Origin: Yeosuana sp043876835
Lineage (GTDB): Bacteria > Bacteroidota > Bacteroidia > Flavobacteriales > Flavobacteriaceae
Assembly (NCBI RefSeq): GCF_043876835.1
Contig: NZ_JBAWJZ010000006.1
Span: 1-64,000, forward strand
Reading direction: 5' to 3'
Length of the DNA stretch: 64,000 nt
Below the pieces are notes generated by a model. The model was not told where the DNA came from. It ran no database searches and saw only the letters and a program-made list of their open reading frames with translations. A program made the translations under genes and the position numbers. Positions 8,792 through 15,802 of the stretch are shown here, piece after piece (the stretch's first letter is position 1; each line of letters begins with the position of its first letter).

Positions 8792-9027
8792 CTTTAAAAG
8801 AATTTAATGGTTTGGGTTATGAGGAAAAGCTGTTCATCGTAATGGACAAAGGTGTATTCCTTGATAATTATGTTACTACAGACATTCGCATGAACCTTTA
8901 TGCAATAGATAGGTTTTACGTGGAGCTTGTATATGATTCAGAACAGAACAAAATAATTGAGGCCAGGAGTTTCAGCCATGGGGCAGAGCTGGAAAAGTAT
9001 GCAACCAATTTAAAAATGGATTATTGA
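8788..9027 (+). CDS. Hypothetical small protein in the repair operon
   Basis: A 79-residue protein starting in an ATGA overlap with the exonuclease VII-like gene, so it is probably translated by coupling. It contains no signal peptide or membrane segment. It looks like a mixed alpha/beta fold with an acidic middle and a central RFYVELVY stretch. I do not recognise the family. Its tight position suggests a role tied to the nuclease upstream. Confidence 0.65.
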   Translation: MTLKEFNGLGYEEKLFIVMDKGVFLDNYVTTDIRMNLYAIDRFYVELVYDSEQNKIIEARSFSHGAELEKYATNLKMDY

Positions 9028-9035
9028 AATATATT

Positions 9036-9650
9036 ATGAGAGACCTATATTTTGTGCTGGCATTGCTAATCAGTTTACCTTTATTCAGCCAAAAACTATA
9101 TGATGATGATAGGATAAGCATTGAATACATGTCATCGGACAAAGTCTCCAATAAGTTGAATTTAAATTCCTCTACCAAAATAAAGGGAGATGGCGTTCAA
9201 AAGATCAGTGTCAAGTGCAAGATTAAATCCCTGAACAAAGAAAGAATAGACATCAATAAGTTTTCTCTTTTGGATACGGTCAATAAAATCAGGTACAGGC
9301 CAACAGATGTGTCCTTTCAACCGGTAGCGGGATATATGAGCTATGGTAAGCTGTTGAAATCTGACATAAAGAAGAAAGGGCTTGTAGGGTATTATAGGTT
9401 GGGAGCAGTATATGACCCTGAAATAAGGGATACTTTTGAGGATTATGAATTTGATGGCTATAAGGATTTCTCCATGTGCTTTAATTTTTGGACCAAAAAG
9501 GACCCGTTGCTTTCATATATTTATTTTCAGCCACATAAATTCAAACAGTTCAAGGCATTATTGTTCTTTCCTTTACTAGTGGAAGCCAATAATCCAGAAT
9601 TGGTTCTGTATTATGGTTATGAGAATATAGCAGAGGTAAAACTTGAATAG
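9036..9650 (+). CDS. Hypothetical exported protein
   Basis: The ATG at 9036 is chosen because it starts directly before a good signal peptide (MRDLYFVLALLISLPLFSQ); a TTG at 9024 overlapping the previous stop would add four residues. The mature part, about 185 residues, is rich in Lys, Asp and aromatic residues and shows no motif I recognise. It is the last gene of the co-directional run. Its predicted export is unusual in an operon of DNA-repair enzymes, so it may instead be a remnant of the neighbouring conjugation region. Confidence 0.6.
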   Translation: MRDLYFVLALLISLPLFSQKLYDDDRISIEYMSSDKVSNKLNLNSSTKIKGDGVQKISVKCKIKSLNKERIDINKFSLLDTVNKIRYRPTDVSFQPVAGYMSYGKLLKSDIKKKGLVGYYRLGAVYDPEIRDTFEDYEFDGYKDFSMCFNFWTKKDPLLSYIYFQPHKFKQFKALLFFPLLVEANNPELVLYYGYENIAEVKLE

Positions 9651-9658
9651 CTTCCTAG

Positions 9659-9811
9659 AACCAAGCAATTTTTTATATACGCATTGTAGCTCAAGGAAAA
9701 AGTAAAAAATTAGCGATGTTAGCCTTGTGCAATAAACTATTAAAACAATCTTTTGCAATTGCTAAATCAGGAATGCCATACAATGAAAACTTTGTTTCAA
9801 AATTAGTCTAA
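9659..9811 (+). pseudogene. Remnant of an IS110-family transposase (last 50 codons)
   Basis: The frame 9659-9811 reads NQAIFYIRIVAQGKSKK, then LALCNKLLKQSFAIAKSG, ending NENFVSKLV and TAA. This matches the conserved C-terminal end of IS110/IS116/IS902 transposases. The rest of the gene and the element are absent. It begins only 8 bp after the stop of the exported-protein gene. It ends 6 bp before a truncated conjugation gene, so it marks a deletion junction. Confidence 0.8.
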
Positions 9812-9817
9812 AAAGAT

Positions 9818-10195
9818 TTGTTTTTTAGCTCAGTTCTTCTTAAGGCGGTTAGGGAACTTTCCCAAAACAATCAAAAACTCTATAGTTTGGTTCAGAACGA
9901 CTTACGCAATATTTTGAGTTCACCATTTATAAAACCTGAAGAAGTCAGTCGTATATCAGAATCCTTCAATACCATTATTGAACAATCATTGGAGGATTTA
10001 GACTTTATAAATCAGATTTTATCGAGTGACTCTTTAAAAATGACTGATGCAGAACGTACAGAATTTTTAAAGTCAAAGGAATTACAATCCAAGGAAATGG
10101 TGGTTGAAATTGAACAAAAAACCAGAAGGTATTTGGAAATAATAGCCTTTAGGAGTATGCAGGATAAAATCAATAATAGAGAAAACAGTTATTAG
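9818..10195 (+). pseudogene. 5'-truncated conjugation gene, probably traI
   Basis: The frame encodes about 125 residues ending 2 bp before the traJ-like gene. The content is helical, with SLEDLDFINQIL and a KMTDAER stretch that resembles the C-terminal half of Bacteroidota TraI proteins, which lie just upstream of traJ. TraI homologues are longer. There is no ATG near the 5' end (the first usable codon is TTG at 9818), and an IS110 remnant sits directly upstream. I read this as the 3' half of traI, cut by an IS110-linked deletion. The family call is moderate. Confidence 0.6.
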
Positions 10196-10197
10196 GG

Positions 10198-11025
10198 ATG
10201 TCAATAGGATTGGAATATGTAGATGCCGTGTTTACTACGATAAAGAACAGTGATTTCTCCCAGTATACCATGACTGGAATGAAAACTTTGGCGATTCTAT
10301 TTTTTCTGATCAATATCCTTAAAAAGTATAATGAAGGTGTTGTCAATAATGACGGATATACTTGGGGATTGACCCCAACAGAGCTCGCAAAGAATTTTGC
10401 CGTGGTGATTCTTGTCATTTTTTCCAGTCAGGTGCTGAATGTTTTTGATACAATTTTGGTGGCGATTGAGACCCAATATAGGGACACGGCTCCAGCACTC
10501 CTTCCTTTGCAGATGCAAGATATTGATATTGAGCAGGATGTGGGTGCTTTGGAAGCCGCCAAAAAAGCAATGGCACTATTGTATGAAGCTTTGGTGACTC
10601 CATTATTTGGATTAAAGGTAGTAGCATTTATCATTGGACTGTTCTTGTGGTTATTGGATATATTCATTTATCCCCTGTTTTTGGCAGAACGATATTTTTT
10701 ATTGGGAATCATGCAGGCCTTTTTTCCACTGGTGATCAGTTTGGCGGTTTTTGAAAAATTCAGATCCTTGGCATATAATTTTTTCAAACTCTATGCTGCT
10801 GTTTATATGCTAGTGCCTGCTTTTTTTCTTGTCAACGTATTTGTAAATAATTTATATACAGAGGTAAACACCAATTTTTGGTCCACCTTATTTGGGACGG
10901 ATTGGGGCAGTCAATTTTTTGCTCCCCTTATTCAATTAGGGTCCATTGGGTTTATCGTATTGTTGAAATTCAAATTGTACAGGCGCTCAACGTCATTTGT
11001 TCTCAAGTTATTTGTTGGAGGCTAA
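10198..11025 (+). CDS. traJ: Conjugative transposon TraJ-like membrane protein
   Basis: A polytopic inner-membrane protein of 275 residues with hydrophobic segments near residues 28-42, 65-85, 135-158, 170-190, 195-215 and 245-260. Bacteroidota TraJ is the TrbL/VirB6-type channel component of the type IV secretion system used for conjugation. The position directly before traK fits the CTnDOT order. It is somewhat shorter than Bacteroides TraJ. Function is assigned from membrane pattern and gene order more than from a catalytic motif. Confidence 0.75.
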   Translation: MSIGLEYVDAVFTTIKNSDFSQYTMTGMKTLAILFFLINILKKYNEGVVNNDGYTWGLTPTELAKNFAVVILVIFSSQVLNVFDTILVAIETQYRDTAPALLPLQMQDIDIEQDVGALEAAKKAMALLYEALVTPLFGLKVVAFIIGLFLWLLDIFIYPLFLAERYFLLGIMQAFFPLVISLAVFEKFRSLAYNFFKLYAAVYMLVPAFFLVNVFVNNLYTEVNTNFWSTLFGTDWGSQFFAPLIQLGSIGFIVLLKFKLYRRSTSFVLKLFVGG

Positions 11026-11049
11026 CATTTATTTTTTAAAAATCAAACA

Positions 11050-11658
11050 ATGAAAACACCTTTTAGAAATATTTATTCTGTTTTAAGGCTGAACCGCATT
11101 ATAGTATTGGCCGTTATTATCAGTACTACCATAGTCAGTGCTGTGTCAATTGTATTGGTATTAAAGTTTCATAAGGAAACTTTGGACCATGCTTTTGTCG
11201 TGAGTACTGAAGGGCAAGTGATCCCGTTGAAACTCGTAGACCAAAAGGAGAACCTTGAAGTAGAGGTATTGGCACATTTGGAACTGTTCCACAGGTATTT
11301 CTATAATATCGATGCAAGCAGCTATGAAAGGAATTTAGAGAAAGGACTGTGGTTAGGAAATAGTTCTGTAGATGCGTTGTACAGACAAAAAAAGGCAGAT
11401 GGTGTTTATAATCGTTTGCTTCAGTATTCATTGGTACAAAAAGTCCTAAGTGTTGAATCGAAAATAGATATCCAAAAAAAGCCTTATGGATTTGAAACCA
11501 TCACTATGTTTGAGGTCAATCGAGGAACAGTTATCGACACTTACGAATTAAAAACTACTGGCAATTTGATTCAGGTCGATAGAAATTTTCCGAAGAACAC
11601 CCATGGGTTGTTGATTACTAATTTTTTTGAAAACAGCTTAAGAAAAATAGATTATTAA
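11050..11658 (+). CDS. traK: Conjugative transposon TraK (VirB8-like)
   Basis: A 202-residue protein with a short cytoplasmic N-terminus, one membrane helix (about residues 18-38) and a periplasmic domain. This is the topology of Bacteroidota TraK and of VirB8, which nucleates the type IV secretion channel. The length matches the family. It lies between traJ and traM. The small traL gene that often follows traK in CTnDOT-type elements is missing; only 31 bp separate traK from traM. Confidence 0.85.
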   Translation: MKTPFRNIYSVLRLNRIIVLAVIISTTIVSAVSIVLVLKFHKETLDHAFVVSTEGQVIPLKLVDQKENLEVEVLAHLELFHRYFYNIDASSYERNLEKGLWLGNSSVDALYRQKKADGVYNRLLQYSLVQKVLSVESKIDIQKKPYGFETITMFEVNRGTVIDTYELKTTGNLIQVDRNFPKNTHGLLITNFFENSLRKIDY

Positions 11659-11689
11659 AAAACATTAACAATATTTAAAAAGAAATCAA

Positions 11690-12616
11690 ATGAAACTAGA
11701 GAAAAACAAAATCGTATTTGCCTCTTTATTACTATGTGTAATTGTATTTATAGGGGTATACACCTTGCTGGTATTGGATGAAGAAGAAATGCCGGTTATT
11801 GAAAATAAACAAATTCCTGTGCCTAAATTGAAAGATGACCAAAAAATATTTGATTCTAAATTGGATGCTATCAATGACTTAAAGGAAGTTAAGCAAACCA
11901 ATGCTCCAAGCATTTATGATGAACGATTATTGGATTCTACTGGGGTTTATGACCCTGATCTTTTGGATAAGGAAAAGCTTCGAATTGTGGATAGTATTTA
12001 TAGCCAAGGTAGGATTCATTATTCTGAAACCCTCTATCAGAATGAAAACCTAAATGTGTCGGAAGAAAATGTGCTTAAGGAAGAGAAAATAATTCCTAAA
12101 GAAATGCTATTACCGACATCAATGGAAATTTCACTGGATCACCAATTGTTTTTTGCATCAAATCCTAAAAAAGGGATATCCCTAATGCCATCAGACACCG
12201 ATCTGTCTTTTCCTGTTATAGTTGATGGCACTCAAACAGTAAAAGCAAATTACCGTGTGAGATTGAGATTAATGAAGGATGTTGTAATCAATAACATGGA
12301 AATTCCTAGAAACACCTTTATTTTTGGGTTTGTGAGTTTTCAACCTAACAGAGCCCTCATAGATATTGAGAATATCAACGGTCATCCTTTAAAATTAAAA
12401 GCATTTGATTTTCAGGATGGACAAGAAGGTATTTATGTCGAAAACACTTTTCGTGCGGATGCTACCCGTGAAGTGGTTGGGGATGTTGTACAAGACATAA
12501 ATATCTCGGGTGTTCCTCAGGTTAGTGGCATCAAGAAGCTATTCCGGCGTAATAACAATAACACCAGAGTAACCATATTAAACGATTATCAATTAATTCT
12601 AAAACTGATACCATGA
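11690..12616 (+). CDS. traM: Conjugative transposon TraM (VirB10-like)
   Basis: A 308-residue protein with one N-terminal membrane helix (about residues 8-27), an acidic linker and a C-terminal beta-rich domain from about residue 145. The C-terminal domain matches TraM of Bacteroidota ICEs, the VirB10-type scaffold linking the inner and outer membranes. It is shorter than typical Bacteroides TraM because the variable linker is short. Its last codons overlap the start of traN by 4 bp. Confidence 0.85.
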   Translation: MKLEKNKIVFASLLLCVIVFIGVYTLLVLDEEEMPVIENKQIPVPKLKDDQKIFDSKLDAINDLKEVKQTNAPSIYDERLLDSTGVYDPDLLDKEKLRIVDSIYSQGRIHYSETLYQNENLNVSEENVLKEEKIIPKEMLLPTSMEISLDHQLFFASNPKKGISLMPSDTDLSFPVIVDGTQTVKANYRVRLRLMKDVVINNMEIPRNTFIFGFVSFQPNRALIDIENINGHPLKLKAFDFQDGQEGIYVENTFRADATREVVGDVVQDINISGVPQVSGIKKLFRRNNNNTRVTILNDYQLILKLIP

Positions 12617-13413
12617 AAACTCTTCTCACAATTTTACTATTCCTTTCCACTTTTTTAGGGACCGCCCAAAAACATTTGGATACAATTTTTGCCAATGAAA
12701 AAATGAATGTTTCCTTGTTTTTTCCTAATCCGATTCGTCAGGGGATCACGGGTACGTCAAATTTCACATTCACCTATAATAGGGAAAGAGAACAATACTT
12801 TGGACTGTTACAAGCGACTCCTGGAGATGACAGCAATATTCTGGTGGTTACCACTAATGGCCAAGTCTATTCATATACCCTGAAATATGCCACTAAGGTA
12901 CCCCAAATGAACTACTTCATTTCAGAAGATGAGAGTATTGGAAATGAAAAACCTAAGTTGGATTATACCGAAAGAGATCCTGACACCATTGAAAAAGTGC
13001 AGGGTAAAGAAAAATATTTTAAATGGTTCAGTGAAAATCTATTAAAACCAAAGCTGTCAAAAATAGCCTCTAAACAAAATCAAGGAATACGATTAAGGTT
13101 ATTGAATGTTGCTTACATTAAAAATGAAGTATACATAGCTATGGAAATTAAAAATAAATCGGGGATTGATCTAGATTTGGACTATATAAATGTTTACAAG
13201 ACCAATGAAAATAAAGGAAGTAAATCATCCTCCCAAAGGTTAAAGCAAGAAGTGGTCTTTAAATATGATTTACCTAGGCACATTATAAATAATGGCGCAA
13301 AGCATTTTGTTTACGTAATGCCTAAATTTGTATTAGGGGATAATGAAAGATTGCTTATTGAATTAAAAGAACTTAGTGGAAGTAGGAGGGTTGTACTGAA
13401 AACCAAACTATAG
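12613..13413 (+). CDS. traN: Conjugative transposon TraN (DUF4138, VirB9-like)
   Basis: A 266-residue exported protein: signal peptide at residues 1-18 (LLTILLFLSTFLGTAQ) and then a beta-rich domain of the DUF4138/TraN type. TraN is the VirB9-like outer part of the conjugation channel. It ends the rightward tra genes; in CTnDOT-type elements traO-traQ would come next, but here the integrase follows at once. Its stop overlaps the convergent integrase stop by 6 bp. Confidence 0.85.
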   Translation: MKTLLTILLFLSTFLGTAQKHLDTIFANEKMNVSLFFPNPIRQGITGTSNFTFTYNREREQYFGLLQATPGDDSNILVVTTNGQVYSYTLKYATKVPQMNYFISEDESIGNEKPKLDYTERDPDTIEKVQGKEKYFKWFSENLLKPKLSKIASKQNQGIRLRLLNVAYIKNEVYIAMEIKNKSGIDLDLDYINVYKTNENKGSKSSSQRLKQEVVFKYDLPRHIINNGAKHFVYVMPKFVLGDNERLLIELKELSGSRRVVLKTKL

Positions 13414-14661
13414 ATTGGATGCATTATCAAGAGCTTCCTTTTGTTGGAATCTATCCCTTAAGGTTTTCATGTCTTCACTAACCTTTCTGTCCAATATTTT
13501 TGCATAGTGTTGTGTGGTTTTCAATGATTTATGACCTAGCATTTTACTTACTGATTCAATAGGAACTCCATTGGTCAGGGTAACTGTGGTTGCGAAGGTA
13601 TGACGAGCTAAATGAAATGTTAGATTTTTATTTATTTCACATAAATCACCTATTTCCTTTAAATATGCATTCATTTTTTGGTTGCTTAAAACAGGCAAAA
13701 CGGTACCGTTATTTAGCATTTCTGAATGTGCTTTGTATTTTTTAAGTATGGACTCAGCAGTAGGCAATAAGGGAATATTACTTCTTATATCTGTTTTGGC
13801 TCTATTGGTTTTAATCCAACGTTCTCCATCAATACCTATTACTAGATCGTTCTTTGACAATTTTTTGACATCAGCATATGCCAATCCAGTAAAGCAACAG
13901 AATATAAAAATATCTTTTACTATATCCAATCTAGTTGTATGAAATTCTTTCTCGACCATTTTTTGAATTTCTTCTTCAGTAAGAAACTCTCTGTCCACAA
14001 TCTTTAAACGTGCCTTCCAATTATAGAAAGGATCTTTATTAATCCAATCATTTGCATAGGCAATGCGAATAATTTTTTTAAAGTTTGTAATGTACTTGAT
14101 TGTAGTGTTGTGGCTACAATTACGTACTGTTTTTAAGTAATATTCAAAGCCATTTATGAATTTGTGATCTACCTCTCTAACAGGAATATCATTACTTTTA
14201 TAATCTAGTCTGATATATTCTTCTATATGTTTTTTTGCAGTTTTATATCGCTCAGCCGTTCCAGGCGCAAAATCTTTACCTACTAACCTGTTCACTTTGT
14301 TATTATGGTCCTTGAAAATTTCTAAAAGCATTTTATTACTTGTATCTATTCCTAAATATAAGTTTTTTAAACCTTGGGCAGTAATGTGTTTCCCTTTATT
14401 GATCAATTGCTGTTCTATTGAATAGATTTTATTTTTTATGGTAGCTATGTGCCTGTTAATCTCTTGTGATTCATAGTTGTTGCCCCTGGACAAATTTGCA
14501 TGTGAATTCCAATTGTTGACATGTATTTTTCGGTTAATGCTCAATTCAGCCCGTTTGCCATCCACAGTTATTCTTAAATATATATTGGCCCTTCCAAGGC
14601 TATCTGATTTGCTCTTTTTTATGTAAAAAAGTAAAGAAAATGAATTTATCATAGGTGTCAT
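13408..14661 (-). CDS. int: Tyrosine recombinase (ICE integrase)
   Basis: A 417-residue Bacteroidota-type integrase. It has an N-terminal arm-binding domain (FYIKKSKSDSLGRANIYLRIT), a SAM-like core-binding domain (about 105-205) and a catalytic domain. The catalytic part shows HLARH (His-x-x-Arg box), GHKSL and the nucleophile Tyr in TTQHYAKI. The first catalytic Arg, normally in TGLRxxD, is replaced: the sequence reads TGLAYADV, a variant also known from IntDOT relatives. The gene lies next to the 3' end of tRNA-Ser, so it presumably integrates and excises this ICE there. Confidence 0.93.
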   Translation of the reverse strand: MTPMINSFSLLFYIKKSKSDSLGRANIYLRITVDGKRAELSINRKIHVNNWNSHANLSRGNNYESQEINRHIATIKNKIYSIEQQLINKGKHITAQGLKNLYLGIDTSNKMLLEIFKDHNNKVNRLVGKDFAPGTAERYKTAKKHIEEYIRLDYKSNDIPVREVDHKFINGFEYYLKTVRNCSHNTTIKYITNFKKIIRIAYANDWINKDPFYNWKARLKIVDREFLTEEEIQKMVEKEFHTTRLDIVKDIFIFCCFTGLAYADVKKLSKNDLVIGIDGERWIKTNRAKTDIRSNIPLLPTAESILKKYKAHSEMLNNGTVLPVLSNQKMNAYLKEIGDLCEINKNLTFHLARHTFATTVTLTNGVPIESVSKMLGHKSLKTTQHYAKILDRKVSEDMKTLRDRFQQKEALDNASNL

Positions 14662-14742
14662 TTGCTATTCATCCTTGAATGTACGAAAAAATAAATGAAA
14701 GATTGTATTTGTAAAATGTTTATTATCAATATTTTACATGGC

Positions 14743-14782
14743 ATTCGGTGTCACTTGGAAAGAAGGAAAAGTGACACCGAAT
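14743..14782. repeat. Perfect 14-bp inverted repeat at the ICE end
   Basis: ATTCGGTGTCACTT (14743-14756) is repeated inverted as AAGTGACACCGAAT (14769-14782) with a 12-bp purine-rich spacer. It is followed by CCC and a long T run from about 14789. It lies between the integrase start and the attachment site. It could be a recombinase or excisionase site, a repressor operator for int, or a rightward terminator. Confidence 0.75.
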
Positions 14783-14835
14783 TAGTCCCTTTTTTTTTGG
14801 TATTAAAAAGCTATATATGATATTATTGAAAATTA

Positions 14836-14868
14836 AAAACCCTGTAAACATTTAATTTACAGGGTTTT
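14836..14868 (-). terminator. Rho-independent terminator behind tRNA-Ser
   Basis: AAAACCCTGTAAA and TTTACAGGGTTTT form a perfect 13-bp stem with a 7-nt loop. Read leftwards it ends in a T-rich tail and stops transcription of the tRNA. The A-rich other side means it may also work rightwards. It lies on the ICE side of the junction. Confidence 0.85.
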
Positions 14869-14888
14869 ATAGGAATTTGGTTATATTC

Positions 14889-14976
14889 TGGCGGAGAAAG
14901 AGGGATTCGAACCCCCGGAGGTGTGACCCTCAACAGTTTTCAAGACTGCCGCATTCGACCACTCTGCCATTTCTCC
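14889..14976 (-). tRNA. tRNA-Ser (anticodon UGA), ICE attachment gene
   Basis: The leftward strand starts GGAGAAATGGCAGAGTGG and ends with TTTCTCC, a G and an encoded CCA. The acceptor stem is 7 bp. The anticodon loop reads CTTGAAA, giving anticodon UGA for UCA codons. The long extra arm (GTTGAGGGTCACACCTC) is typical of class II tRNA-Ser, and the T loop is GGTTCGAATCC. The gene is intact although the ICE abuts its 3' end, as expected when the element carries a copy of the tRNA tail. Confidence 0.95.
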
Positions 14977-15136
14977 AAAGTTTAGTCATATAAGCTATTG
15001 GCTTATTGCGGGTGCAAATATAGAATCCTTTTTTAATACTTTCAAATAAAAATACTAGTTTTTTATAAATAAATTTAAACTCTTTTACTGTTGATTATTT
15101 TGTATCTAAATTCCTTAAAAAGATAGTTTCAAACCT

Positions 15137-15144
15137 TACTTTTG
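15137..15144 (+). promoter_or_regulatory. Bacteroidota -7 box before the nitroreductase gene
   Basis: TACTTTTG matches TAnnTTTG, ending 19 bp before the start codon at 15164. No clear -33 TTG is present at the expected distance, so the call rests on the -7 element and its position. Confidence 0.45.
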
Positions 15145-15163
15145 TAAAACATTAAAGATTATT

Positions 15164-15796
15164 ATGGATACCATAGAGCAATTGAGATGGCGTTATGCCA
15201 CTAAGAAATTTGACAAAAACAAAAAACTGTCTAAACTCAAAATAGATACTTTAAAAGAAGCCTTTAATCTTACAGCAATGTCGTTTGGTCTTCAACCCAT
15301 AAGTATGGTAGTTGTTTCAAATAATAAATTAAAAGAATCTTTAGTTCCTTATGCATATAATCAAAAGCAAGTCTCAGATGCTTCCCATTTATTGGTAATA
15401 TGTATCCAAAGCGATGTTAATGAAGAAGATGTGAATAAGCATTTTGATAATGTTAAAATGATTCGAAATACTCCAGAAACTATTCTTGAACCTTATAGAA
15501 AGAATCTTATTAAGACTATACAGAAAATGAGTGTAGAAGAACGAAAAATATGGTCAATTAATCAAGCTTATATTGCTTTGGGAAATTTAATGACAGTTTG
15601 TGCTTTTGAAGAAATAGATTCTTGCCCAATGGAAGGATTTATTTCTGAAAAATATGACGAAATACTAAATTTAAGAGGAATGGGATTAAAGTCGGTACTA
15701 TTGTTACCTGTTGGATACAGAGCAGAAGACGATATGTTTGCTTCTTTTAAAAAGGTTAGAAAGTCATTAGATAAAACAATTATTGAACTAAACTAA
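15164..15796 (+). CDS. NAD(P)H-dependent nitroreductase-family oxidoreductase
   Basis: An FMN-dependent oxidoreductase of 210 residues, the usual size for the NfnB/NfsB-type nitroreductase fold. The N-terminal LRWRYATKKFD motif contributes to FMN binding in this family. The C-terminal GMGLKSVLLLPVGYR segment and a final RKSLD match close relatives such as flavobacterial NAD(P)H reductases. The physiological substrate (quinones, nitro compounds) cannot be read from sequence. It is the first chromosomal gene right of the tRNA-Ser/ICE junction, 6 bp upstream of an aminotransferase gene on the same strand. Confidence 0.85.
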   Translation: MDTIEQLRWRYATKKFDKNKKLSKLKIDTLKEAFNLTAMSFGLQPISMVVVSNNKLKESLVPYAYNQKQVSDASHLLVICIQSDVNEEDVNKHFDNVKMIRNTPETILEPYRKNLIKTIQKMSVEERKIWSINQAYIALGNLMTVCAFEEIDSCPMEGFISEKYDEILNLRGMGLKSVLLLPVGYRAEDDMFASFKKVRKSLDKTIIELN

Positions 15797-15802
15797 AATA
15801 TA

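Larger units (their letters stand above)
14662..14888. other. ICE right end between integrase and tRNA-Ser
   Basis: A non-coding stretch of 227 bp, AT-rich, holding a 14-bp inverted repeat, a run of ten or more T, and the terminator of the tRNA gene. It should contain the integrase promoter and the arm sites for recombination. No gene is seen. Confidence 0.6.
1..14891. mobile_element. Right part of an integrative conjugative element inserted at tRNA-Ser
   Basis: Seen: traJ/K/M/N-type conjugation genes, a tyrosine recombinase gene and then the 3' end of a tRNA-Ser gene, in that order. This is the usual layout of an ICE end. The DNA from about 2.8 to 9 kb is visibly richer in G+C than the flanking chromosome (one hand-counted line at 3421 gives 42%, one at 16081 gives 33%). 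The left end, relaxase, coupling protein and VirB4-type ATPase are not in the window, so completeness is unknown. An IS110 scar inside the transfer region suggests it may be defective. The right boundary, within the last bases of the tRNA gene, is inferred from family behaviour. Confidence 0.8.

Noticed and set aside
14785..14800. The T run behind the ICE inverted repeat as proof of a simple terminator.
   Set aside because: There is no rightward gene close upstream except the convergent traN, whose stop is 1.3 kb away with the integrase gene between; a regulatory or recombination role is equally possible, so it was listed as a repeat.
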